Position numbers and translations under genes: made by a program. Source: AG-12 sp027319585 (lineage in GTDB: Bacteria > Chloroflexota > Dormibacteria > Aeolococcales > Bog-877). From it: a stretch of 6,172 nt of DNA. The stretch spans positions 1-6,172 of the forward strand of contig DAHVMY010000068.1 of the NCBI GenBank assembly GCA_027319585.1, written 5' to 3'. This document shows, piece after piece, positions 1-6,091 of this stretch (the first letter of the stretch is position 1; each line of letters opens with the position of its first letter). The notes under the pieces are model-generated. The model did not search any database, was not told where the DNA came from, and was given only the letters and a program-made list of their open reading frames with translations.

Positions 1-1
1 G

Positions 2-514
2 CTGGGACTGCCGGGTTTGATCCAGGTCCTCAGTCCCCGCAGCGTCGATCTGTACTCGGTCACCGCCTTCCCGACTCTGATGCTGGCCGCAGCCGGACTG
101 GTCGTCGCCAGCACTGTGGCCGTCTGGATGGCGCGTTCTCGCGCGATCGCTGGCATGCCAACTTTCGAGGCGGCGTTGTGGCGGCTCTTCGTGCCGCTGA
201 GCATCTGGTTGCTCTTCACCCCCTACGGTCACCCCAACAACGCGGTCATCGTCATTCCCCTCGTGGTCTTGGCGGTCGGGGCCGATGTCAGCGGCATCGC
301 GACGTCTGCGGTGGAGGTTGCCCTGCTGTCCGTTGCCATTGTGGTGGCGCAATTCTTCAGTGGGACGGTTCTATTCGACGACCTTATGCCCGTCGCCACG
401 GCGCTGCTTCTGATGCTGGTCTTTCGGCGTCTGCGGCACTTGGAGGCGGGGTCGGCCACGCCTTTGGTTTCGCCCGCCGGCCCCGCCGGCGCGGGCAGCC
501 CGTCGCCTGTGTGA
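2..514 (+). CDS. C-terminal part of a polytopic membrane protein, probably a GT87-like (GT-C) glycosyltransferase; 5' end outside window
   Basis: The reading frame is open from the first bases and ends at TGA 512-514, so the gene probably began upstream. A TTG at 17 could be a start but has no clear Shine-Dalgarno sequence. Counting from that TTG (165 residues), about five hydrophobic segments are visible, near residues 19-39, 54-70, 74-91, 97-118 and 123-137. A basic stretch (FRRLRH) and a Pro/Gly/Ala/Ser-rich tail follow. The motif TPYGHPNN at 68-75, just before a membrane helix, resembles the C-terminal TPY/SPY-aromatic/His segment of DUF2029 (GT87) polyprenyl-linked sugar transferases, which act in the cytoplasmic membrane and use lipid-phosphate sugar donors. 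This family call is inference from the membrane pattern and that one motif; another multi-pass membrane protein is possible. By eye the DNA looks less GC-rich than the operon downstream. Confidence 0.6.
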   Translation: MGLPGLIQVLSPRSVDLYSVTAFPTLMLAAAGLVVASTVAVWMARSRAIAGMPTFEAALWRLFVPLSIWLLFTPYGHPNNAVIVIPLVVLAVGADVSGIATSAVEVALLSVAIVVAQFFSGTVLFDDLMPVATALLLMLVFRRLRHLEAGSATPLVSPAGPAGAGSPSPV

Positions 515-797
515 GGAGAGCTCCTCAAGGAGGTCGGCCCACTGCATGCCGGTTCTGACCCCCGAACGCAAGCCGACCTTGGCGCGGTGGCTCAGGCGGC
601 GACGCCATCGGTGTGGTCGTTTCACCCGCGCTCGCCTATCCGCTACTTGCGGGAGCTTGGATCTGAGCGCCATACCCGGCGATGGAGAGTGAACTGCTCT
701 TCCGCGCACGCGGCTCAGGTTGGTCTATCGAACATTCGACCGCGGGAGCGCTGCTGGGACGGTGGTCTCCCTGGGCAGCGTTAGGCTGAGCCACGGG
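515..797. other. Intergenic region upstream of prmC
   Basis: About 283 bases without a convincing gene. The only plus-strand frame of note (587-784) has no Shine-Dalgarno sequence and an Arg/Trp/Ser/Cys-rich composition unlike a real protein. The region holds small dyads: a 5-bp hairpin at 513-526 overlapping the upstream stop codon, an 8-bp inverted repeat at 531-538/572-579, and CCGCG/CGCGG at 702-713. A TANNNT-type hexamer (TAGGCT, 782-787) lies just ahead of the ATG at 798 and could be a -10 element, but no matching -35 is visible. The operon promoter presumably lies here; I cannot place it securely. Confidence 0.45.
531..579. repeat. Inverted repeat AGGTCGGC / GCCGACCT, possible hairpin
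   Basis: Perfect 8-base arms at 531-538 and 572-579 flank a 33-base loop, 17 bases after the stop of the upstream membrane-protein gene. The GC-rich arms could form a weak terminator-like or regulatory stem, but no T-run follows and the loop is long. It could be chance in GC-rich DNA. Confidence 0.25.
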
Positions 798-1793
798 ATG
801 ACGGCAACTGGCGGCGAACGAACACGGGCGGGCACGGAGGCCGGGGGCACCAGACCCGAGCCGGGGCGGCGGGCCGGGGCGGAGCCTCTGGACCGAACCG
901 TGCCGCTGCCCGGGGTGGGACAAAGCGACCGTGCCCACTTAGGACCGACCCTCGTCGACATCCTGCGACTCAGCACCGAACATCTGGCCCGCGCCGGGAT
1001 CGCCAGCCCACGGCTGGATGCGGAGCTCATTCTGGCTCATGTCCTGGGCATCTCCCGGATCGACTTGTACCTGCAGTTCGATCGGCCACTGCTGGAGTCG
1101 GAGCTGCGGCCGATCCGCGACCTCCTGCGTCGGCGGGCGGGGGGATGCCCGGTCGCCTACCTCATCGGAACCAAGGAGTTTCACAGCCTGAGCTTTGCGG
1201 TCTCGCAGCAGGTCCTGATCCCGAGGCCGGAGTCGGAGCTGTTGGTCGAGCGCGCCGCCTCCTTGATCGCGGACCGTGACGTCCGCGTGCTCGACCTCGG
1301 ATGTGGCAGCGGGTGCTTGGGGCTGACGGTCGCCCGGATGTCTCCCATCTCGCGGATCGATCTGGTGGATGTGAGCCCCGAGGCGCTGGAGGTGGCCACC
1401 CGAAACCGCGCGGCCCTGGGGGTCGGGGATCGCGTCGAGGTGTTCTGCGGGAGCTGGGCAGACCCCGTCCGCGAACGAGGGCCGTACGACCTCGTGCTGA
1501 GCAACCCGCCCTATGTCGCCACCGCCGAGTGGGAGCAGCTGGACCGGGATGTCCGGGACTTCGAGCCCCGGACCGCCCTGGACGGCGGACCGGATGGGCT
1601 CCACAGCTATCGTGAACTGCTGCCGAGCGTTAGCCAGGTGGTGCGATCAGGATCGGTGGTCCTGCTGGAGGGCGACCCGAGGCGGCTTGGCCAGGTGGCG
1701 GAGCTCGTGGAGGAGGTCTGGCCGGGAGCCCAGACACATCTCCATGTGGACCTGAGTGGGAGAGAAAGGATGTTGGAGGTCCGGGTGCCATGA
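798..1793 (+). CDS. prmC: Peptide chain release factor N5-glutamine methyltransferase (PrmC/HemK)
   Basis: PrmC uses S-adenosylmethionine to methylate the glutamine of the GGQ loop in RF1/RF2, which supports efficient peptide release in the cytosol. From ATG 798 the protein is 331 residues. The N-terminal helical release-factor-binding domain begins near residue 52 (ILRLSTEHLARAGI, then SPRLDAELILAHVLGI). The SAM motif I is DLGCGSG at 166-172, and the catalytic NPPY is at 236-239, followed by the family's FEP..ALDGGPDGL segment. The family is usually about 275-295 residues, so the first ~48 residues (Gly/Arg/Pro/Thr-rich) are extra or non-coding. GTG codons at 900 (297 residues) and 915 (292 residues) fit the family better, but no candidate start has a well-spaced Shine-Dalgarno sequence. 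The stop overlaps tsaC (ATGA). The usual upstream partner prfA is not adjacent. The function call is firm; the start is uncertain. Confidence 0.93.
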   Translation: MTATGGERTRAGTEAGGTRPEPGRRAGAEPLDRTVPLPGVGQSDRAHLGPTLVDILRLSTEHLARAGIASPRLDAELILAHVLGISRIDLYLQFDRPLLESELRPIRDLLRRRAGGCPVAYLIGTKEFHSLSFAVSQQVLIPRPESELLVERAASLIADRDVRVLDLGCGSGCLGLTVARMSPISRIDLVDVSPEALEVATRNRAALGVGDRVEVFCGSWADPVRERGPYDLVLSNPPYVATAEWEQLDRDVRDFEPRTALDGGPDGLHSYRELLPSVSQVVRSGSVVLLEGDPRRLGQVAELVEEVWPGAQTHLHVDLSGRERMLEVRVP

Positions 1794-2398
1794 ACGCAGC
1801 TCCGATATTCCCCAGTGACGAAGGCGGGCTACGAGCCGCCGTGGACGTGCTGGCCAAGGGCGGGGTGATCGGGTTCCCCACCGACACCGTCTACGGGCTC
1901 GCCTGCCGCGCCGATCTTCCGGAGTCGGTCGCGCAAATCTCACGGATCAAGGGGAGGCCGACAACCCAGCCGCTGATCCTCATGGTCTCCGACCTCGCGG
2001 AGCTCTCTGCGTACGCGGTGCTCCCCCCGGCGGGAAAGGAGCTCGCCGCCCGCCACTGGCCGGGGCCGCTCACCCTGATCCTGCCGGCGCATCCCGCCGG
2101 TTCAGCCCTTGGTGGGGGTGAGACCGTGGGGGTGCGCATCCCCCGTCATCAGGTGGCGCTGGAATTGCTGCGTCGTTCGGGGCCGCTGGCCACCACCAGC
2201 GCCAACGCCCACGGCGAGGCGCCGGTGCTCGGGGCGCGGGAGGCGCTCGAGCGGCTGGTCGGCCTGGCGGGAGCCGTCCAGGAGCGGGCCGGGGATCGGG
2301 TCCCGGGTGAACCCTCCTCTATACTCGACCTCGGCTCGGAGCCACCCCGCCTGATTCGGGAGGGGCGGCTCAGCCGCAGGGAGCTGGGGCTTTCCTAA
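1790..2398 (+). CDS. tsaC: Threonylcarbamoyl-AMP synthase (TsaC/YrdC/Sua5 family, single-domain form)
   Basis: The enzyme makes threonylcarbamoyl-AMP from L-threonine, bicarbonate and ATP, the first step of t6A formation at position 37 of ANN-decoding tRNAs. The 202-residue protein shows the YrdC fold signatures in order: GFPTDTVYGLA at 28-38, the KxR substrate motif K54-G-R56 followed by PTTQPL, HWPGPLTLIL in the middle, VGVRIP, and the TTSAN motif with S137-A138-N139. It ends soon after the YrdC domain, so the extra C-terminal domain of long Sua5 proteins is absent. The start is the ATG inside ATGA shared with the prmC stop, with GGAGG at 1775-1779 ten bases upstream, so translational coupling to prmC is likely. 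The prmC-tsaC pairing is common in bacteria and links two translation-accuracy functions. Confidence 0.95.
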   Translation: MNAAPIFPSDEGGLRAAVDVLAKGGVIGFPTDTVYGLACRADLPESVAQISRIKGRPTTQPLILMVSDLAELSAYAVLPPAGKELAARHWPGPLTLILPAHPAGSALGGGETVGVRIPRHQVALELLRRSGPLATTSANAHGEAPVLGAREALERLVGLAGAVQERAGDRVPGEPSSILDLGSEPPRLIREGRLSRRELGLS

Positions 2399-2414
2399 GG
2401 CGTACCGGCGGATC

Positions 2415-2420
2415 GGAGGG
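2415..2420 (+). promoter_or_regulatory. Shine-Dalgarno of glyA (decides the TTG start)
   Basis: GGAGGG lies six bases ahead of TTG 2427 but twelve ahead of the in-frame ATG 2433. The spacing favours the TTG start. Confidence 0.7.
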
Positions 2421-2426
2421 ACTGAG

Positions 2427-3686
2427 TTGGGGATGGCCAAGGACCGGCTCGATGCGATCGCCTCCGCTGACCCCGAGCTGGCGGAGATCATGGGCCACGA
2501 GCTCGAGCGGCAGGAGCACACGCTGGAGCTCATCCCCTCGGAGAACATCGCCAGCCCGGCCGTGCTGGCCGCGGTCGGCTCCTGGCTCACCAACAAGTAC
2601 GCCGAGGGGACCCCGGGCAAGCGCTACTACGGGGGCTGCGAGTTCGTGGACCAGGTGGAACGCCTATGTCAGGAGCGTGCCGAGAAGCTCTTCGGCGCCG
2701 AGCACGCCAATGTCCAGCCCCACTGCGGCAGCTCCGCCAATCTGGCCGCCTACATGGCGCTATGCCGGCCCGGCGACACCATCTTGGGGATGGACCTGAG
2801 CCACGGCGGCCATCTCACCCACGGCTCTCCCGTCAGCTTCAGTGGCATCTTCTACCATGCGGAGTTCTACGGGGTAAGCCCCGAGACCGAGCAGCTGGAC
2901 TACGAACTGGTGCGCCAGCGAGCCCGCGAGGTGCGCCCCACGATGTTGGTGGCAGGGGCCAGCGCCTACCCGAGGGTGTTCGACTTCGCCGCGCTGGCCG
3001 ACATCGCCCACGAGGTCGGGGCGAGCCTTCTGGTCGACATGGCCCACTTCGCCGGGCTGGTGGCCGGCGGCGTCCACCCCAGTCCGGTTCCCTTCGCCGA
3101 CGTCGTCACCTTCACCACCCACAAGACCCTGCGCGGCCCCTGGGGCGGCATGGTGCTCTGCCGCGAGGAGCGCGCCCGCGACATCGACAAGGCGGTCTTC
3201 CCCGGCGCCCAGGGCGGGCCTCTGCTCCACGCCATCGCGGGCAAGGCAGTTGCCCTGAAGGCCTGGGGGGAGCCGGAGATGGCCGACTACGCCCAGCGGG
3301 TGGTGGCCAACGCCGCCCGGCTCGCGGAGGGGCTGATGGCCGAGGACCTCAGACTGGTGAGCGGCGGCACCGACAACCACCTCATGCTCATCGATCTGCG
3401 CCCGCTGGGGCTCACCGGCCGCAGGGTCCAGGAGGCGTTCGACCGGGCCGGGATCACCGTCAACCGCAACTCCATCCCGTTCGACACCGCCAGCAAGTTC
3501 AACCCCAGCGGGATCCGGCTGGGCACCCCGGCGGTGACGACCAGGGGGATGGGGCTTTCGGAGATGGACGAGATCGCGCGGCTGGTGGCCCTCCTGATCC
3601 ACAACCTGGACGATGACCAGGTGTTCGCCGAGGTGAGCAGGAGGGCGCGGGCGCTGTGCGAGGCCTACCCCCTCCCGTACGGCTGA
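2427..3686 (+). CDS. glyA: Serine hydroxymethyltransferase
   Basis: This PLP enzyme interconverts serine + tetrahydrofolate and glycine + 5,10-methylene-tetrahydrofolate, the main source of one-carbon units. The 419-residue length is normal for the family. Visible signatures are IPSENIASPAVL near the N-terminus, LTNKYAEGTPGKRYYGG, ANVQPHCGSSAN (phosphate-binding region), HGGHLTHG, DMAHFAGLVAGG (the PLP-ring Asp and His), TTHKTLRGP with Schiff-base lysine K233, and FNPSGIRLGTPAVTTRG, which carries the carboxylate-binding Arg. Two positions are unusual: C100, where most bacterial enzymes have Ser in PHSGS, and W239, where most have Arg in GPRGG. TTG 2427 is preferred because GGAGGG lies six bases upstream; ATG 2433 would remove only two residues. 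The gene follows tsaC after 28 bases and precedes wecA by 15, so it probably belongs to the same operon. Confidence 0.96.
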   Translation: MGMAKDRLDAIASADPELAEIMGHELERQEHTLELIPSENIASPAVLAAVGSWLTNKYAEGTPGKRYYGGCEFVDQVERLCQERAEKLFGAEHANVQPHCGSSANLAAYMALCRPGDTILGMDLSHGGHLTHGSPVSFSGIFYHAEFYGVSPETEQLDYELVRQRAREVRPTMLVAGASAYPRVFDFAALADIAHEVGASLLVDMAHFAGLVAGGVHPSPVPFADVVTFTTHKTLRGPWGGMVLCREERARDIDKAVFPGAQGGPLLHAIAGKAVALKAWGEPEMADYAQRVVANAARLAEGLMAEDLRLVSGGTDNHLMLIDLRPLGLTGRRVQEAFDRAGITVNRNSIPFDTASKFNPSGIRLGTPAVTTRGMGLSEMDEIARLVALLIHNLDDDQVFAEVSRRARALCEAYPLPYG

Positions 3687-3691
3687 CCAAG

Positions 3692-3696
3692 AGGAG
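3692..3696 (+). promoter_or_regulatory. Shine-Dalgarno of the wecA/tagO-type gene (supports the TTG start)
   Basis: AGGAG sits five bases before TTG 3702, in the short gap after the glyA stop. No in-frame ATG exists near the start, so this site supports TTG as the initiator. Confidence 0.75.
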
Positions 3697-3701
3697 ACCT
3701 G

Positions 3702-4793
3702 TTGCCCACCGTCGCGCACCACTTTCTGGTAGCGGCCCCGATCTTCCTGGTGGCGGTGGCGGTGACTCTGATCTCGATCCCGCTGGTGCGCTGGCTCAGC
3801 TTCAAGGTGGGGGCGGTGGCCGAGCCCGGTGGGCGCAACATCCACTCCCGGCCGACGGCCCGCCTGGGGGGCCTCGCGCTCAGCGCGGGTTTCGTGGTGG
3901 GAGTCGCCGCCTTCGGAAGAGGGATCCCCTACTGGGGCCAGATCGAGGCGATCGTGATCGCGGTCGCCCTGCTGCTGGCGCTGGACGACATCCTGGGACT
4001 CCCGTTCTGGACCAAGCTCGTGATCCAGATCCTCTGTTCACTGCTGGTGGCGTGGGGATTCGGGATCACCATCACCTATGTGTCGTTGCCCCACCTGGAC
4101 CTCCACCTCGCCTGGGCGGCAATCCCCGTCACCGTGATCTGGCTGGTGGGGATGCAGAACTCGATCAACCTGCTGGATGGGGTGGATGGACTGGCCGCCG
4201 GGGTGGTTGCGATCGTGGGCGGGGTCCTGTTCCTGGCGGCGGTCAACCGGCTCGGGGTGGATCCCGCCCAGGGGCCGGTGATCCTGCTGGCGTCAGCCCT
4301 GGTGGGCTGCTGCCTCGGCTTTCTGGTCTTCAACTTCGCTCCGGCACGGATCTTCATGGGCGACTCGGGCAGCCACGTGCTGGGCATGCTGGTGGGGGTG
4401 ATCACCATCCTGGGGGTGGCCAAGGTCACGGTCGCCCTGGCCCTCTTCGTCCCGGTGGTGGCGCTGGCGCTGCCCATCGGGGACACCGCCTTTGCGATCT
4501 GGCGGCGGCGGCGCCAGGGAGTCGGCTTTGCGACCGCGGACGCCCGCCACCTGCACCACCGCCTGCTCAACCTGGGGCTCACCGCCCGCGAGACGGCGAT
4601 CACCTTCTATCTGGTGACGGCGATTCTCGGGTGCGTCGGGCTCGCCATCTTCGGCCATCACAAGATCCTGGCGGTGGCCTTCGGCCTGCTGGTCCTGGCC
4701 CTGATACTGCTGGGGTGGAAGATTTGGCATCGGCAGGGATTCAGCTTCCAGGAGCGGACCAAGCCCAACTCCGCCGAGGACCCTCGTCCATGA
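3702..4793 (+). CDS. wecA: Undecaprenyl-phosphate N-acetylhexosamine-1-phosphate transferase (WecA/TagO type of the MraY family)
   Basis: Integral membrane enzyme that moves a sugar-1-phosphate, usually GlcNAc-1-P from UDP-GlcNAc, onto undecaprenyl phosphate. This primes O-antigen, teichoic acid, arabinogalactan or similar glycans. The 363-residue protein is strongly hydrophobic, with about ten or eleven membrane segments. Family motifs appear in order: RNIHSRPTARLGG at 45-57, the metal-binding pair D95-D96 in LALDDILGL, NSINLLDGVDGLAAG at 153-167 (catalytic Asp region), FNFAPARIFMGDSGS at 210-224, and HLHHRLL at 283-289. The HxHH motif and lack of MraY-specific features favour WecA/TagO over MraY; the true sugar and pathway cannot be read from sequence. 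Start TTG 3702 has AGGAG five bases upstream. The stop overlaps the murA start (ATGA), suggesting translational coupling of two enzymes that both draw on UDP-GlcNAc. Confidence 0.93.
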   Translation: MPTVAHHFLVAAPIFLVAVAVTLISIPLVRWLSFKVGAVAEPGGRNIHSRPTARLGGLALSAGFVVGVAAFGRGIPYWGQIEAIVIAVALLLALDDILGLPFWTKLVIQILCSLLVAWGFGITITYVSLPHLDLHLAWAAIPVTVIWLVGMQNSINLLDGVDGLAAGVVAIVGGVLFLAAVNRLGVDPAQGPVILLASALVGCCLGFLVFNFAPARIFMGDSGSHVLGMLVGVITILGVAKVTVALALFVPVVALALPIGDTAFAIWRRRRQGVGFATADARHLHHRLLNLGLTARETAITFYLVTAILGCVGLAIFGHHKILAVAFGLLVLALILLGWKIWHRQGFSFQERTKPNSAEDPRP

Positions 4794-6088
4794 GGCCGGA
4801 CCACGACGGACCCGGCGGCGACCGCCTGGTTATCGAGGGAGGCATCCCGCTGCGCGGTGAGGTGGTGGTGAGCGGCAGCAAGAACGCCGCCCTACCGGAG
4901 ATGGCGGCGGCGCTGCTGAGCTCGGGGCCGCTGCTTTTGCACAACGTCCCTGAGATAGAGGATGTGGGCACCATGTGCTCGATCCTGGAGAGCCTGGGGG
5001 TCAAGGCGAAGCGCCGGTCCGAGCAGGTGGAGATAGACCCCTCGGGGCTCGCCGGAGGCGCGCCCGACCTGGCCGCCGCCGGGCGCATGCGGGCATCCCT
5101 GCTCCTGCTTGGGCCGTTGCTCGCCGCCACGGGCGAGGTCACCCTTCCCAGGCCCGGAGGTGACGACATCGGGGCGCGCCGGATCGAGCAGCACGTGGTC
5201 GGGCTGCGCCAGATGGGAGCGGAGGTGGATGACTCCGGGAGCGGGATCCGAGCTCGCGCCGGGCACCTCCACGGGGCCCACATCCTCTTGGACATGCCGA
5301 CTGTCACCGGGACCGAGAACCTGATGATGGCGGCGGTCCGGGCGGAGGGGATAACCATCATCTCCAACGCGGCCCGGGAACCCCACGTGGTCGACCTCGC
5401 GCTCTGCCTGAACTCGATGGGGGCGAGGATCACCGGCGCTGGCACCGACCGGGTGGTGGTGGAGGGGGTGGCGGTGCTGCACCAGGCGGAGCACAGGGTC
5501 CGGTCCGACTACGTCGAGGCCGGCACCTATGCGCTGGCCGCGGCGGCCACGGGCGGCGACCTCCTGATCCGGGACGCCTTCCCCGAGGACCTGACCCAGC
5601 TGCTGCACAAGCTGCGCCAGGCCGGCTGCCAGGTTGAGGAGGGAGCGGGGTGGATCCGGGTGGCCCGGCAGGGATCGGTGACTGCGGTCGACATGACCAC
5701 CTGGCCCCACCCGGGGTTTGCCACCGACCTGCAATCACAGTACGTCGCGCTGATGACCCAGGCGAATGGCGACGCCACGGTCTGGGAGGCGCTCTACGAG
5801 AATCGCTTCCGACCGGTCGAGCAGCTGCGCCGCCTGGGGGCTCGAATTGACGTGGAGGGCAGGATCGCGGTCGTGCACGGCGGCCATCCCCTCCACGGCG
5901 CCGACCTCGAGGTGACCGACATCCGCTCCGGGGCGGCGCTGGTGATAGCCGGGCTGTGCGCTGATGGGACGACCACCTGCCGCAACGTTCGCCACCTCGA
6001 CCGCGGGTACCAGAACCTGGTCGGCAAGCTGGCCCTGGTCGGGGCGAGGTTGTCGCGGCGGCCCGATCCGGAGCCGGCGGGAGCCTGA
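4790..6088 (+). CDS. murA: UDP-N-acetylglucosamine 1-carboxyvinyltransferase (MurA) with Asp in place of the catalytic-loop Cys
   Basis: MurA transfers enolpyruvate from PEP to UDP-GlcNAc, the first committed step of peptidoglycan synthesis in the cytosol. The 432-residue protein matches the family length. Active-site residues, with E. coli equivalents in parentheses, are K31-N32 (K22-N23), R101 (R91), R130 (R120), E197 (E188), D240 (D231), D313 in TDLQSQ (D305), R339 in ENRF (R331), R379 in DIRSG (R371) and R405 in DRGY (R397). The loop normally reading PGGCAIG is PGGDDIG here, putting D125 at the Cys115 position, the form known from mycobacteria and chlamydiae that fosfomycin does not alkylate. 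Other divergent positions are H199 (E190) and Y241 (R232). ATG 4790 overlaps the wecA stop and GAGGA at 4776-4780 lies nine bases upstream. A longer open frame reaching back to 3656 is a shadow over wecA. Retention of the other catalytic residues argues for an active enzyme. Confidence 0.94.
   Translation: MRPDHDGPGGDRLVIEGGIPLRGEVVVSGSKNAALPEMAAALLSSGPLLLHNVPEIEDVGTMCSILESLGVKAKRRSEQVEIDPSGLAGGAPDLAAAGRMRASLLLLGPLLAATGEVTLPRPGGDDIGARRIEQHVVGLRQMGAEVDDSGSGIRARAGHLHGAHILLDMPTVTGTENLMMAAVRAEGITIISNAAREPHVVDLALCLNSMGARITGAGTDRVVVEGVAVLHQAEHRVRSDYVEAGTYALAAAATGGDLLIRDAFPEDLTQLLHKLRQAGCQVEEGAGWIRVARQGSVTAVDMTTWPHPGFATDLQSQYVALMTQANGDATVWEALYENRFRPVEQLRRLGARIDVEGRIAVVHGGHPLHGADLEVTDIRSGAALVIAGLCADGTTTCRNVRHLDRGYQNLVGKLALVGARLSRRPDPEPAGA
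6079..6083 (+). promoter_or_regulatory. Shine-Dalgarno for the gene starting at 6092
   Basis: GGGAG inside the last murA codons lies eight bases before TTG 6092. It favours that start over the in-frame ATG at 6113, which has no such site close upstream. Confidence 0.5.
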
Positions 6089-6091
6089 GCC

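Noticed and set aside
647..676. TTGCGG ... CATACC as a sigma-70-type promoter
   Set aside because: Only about half the consensus positions match in each box; this is not better than chance in this sequence.
587..784. Possible 65-residue small gene in the intergenic region
   Set aside because: No Shine-Dalgarno sequence, unlikely residue composition and no recognised motif; it also overlaps the putative promoter region of prmC.
939..1604. Antisense open frame (221 residues) opposite prmC
   Set aside because: Shadow of prmC codon bias; no recognisable domain, and it opposes a gene with firm motifs.
2365..2377. Perfect dyad GCGGCT-C-AGCCGC near the end of tsaC as a possible terminator
   Set aside because: It lies inside the coding sequence, the loop is too small for the full stem, no T-run follows, and glyA with a good ribosome-binding site begins shortly after.
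2666..3616. Plus-strand open frame (316 residues) within glyA in another frame
   Set aside because: Arg/Gly/Pro/His-rich shadow of glyA with no domain signature.
2760..3845. Long antisense open frame (361 residues) opposite glyA
   Set aside because: A mirror of high-GC third-position bias in glyA; the composition (His/Gly/Val/Gln-rich) has no recognisable domain or ribosome-binding site.
3656..4789. A long open frame upstream of and in frame with murA, which would make an 810-residue protein
   Set aside because: The extra ~378 residues are Pro/Gly/Arg-rich, show no family motif, and lie over the well-supported wecA/tagO-type gene in another frame. The MurA fold begins normally just after ATG 4790.
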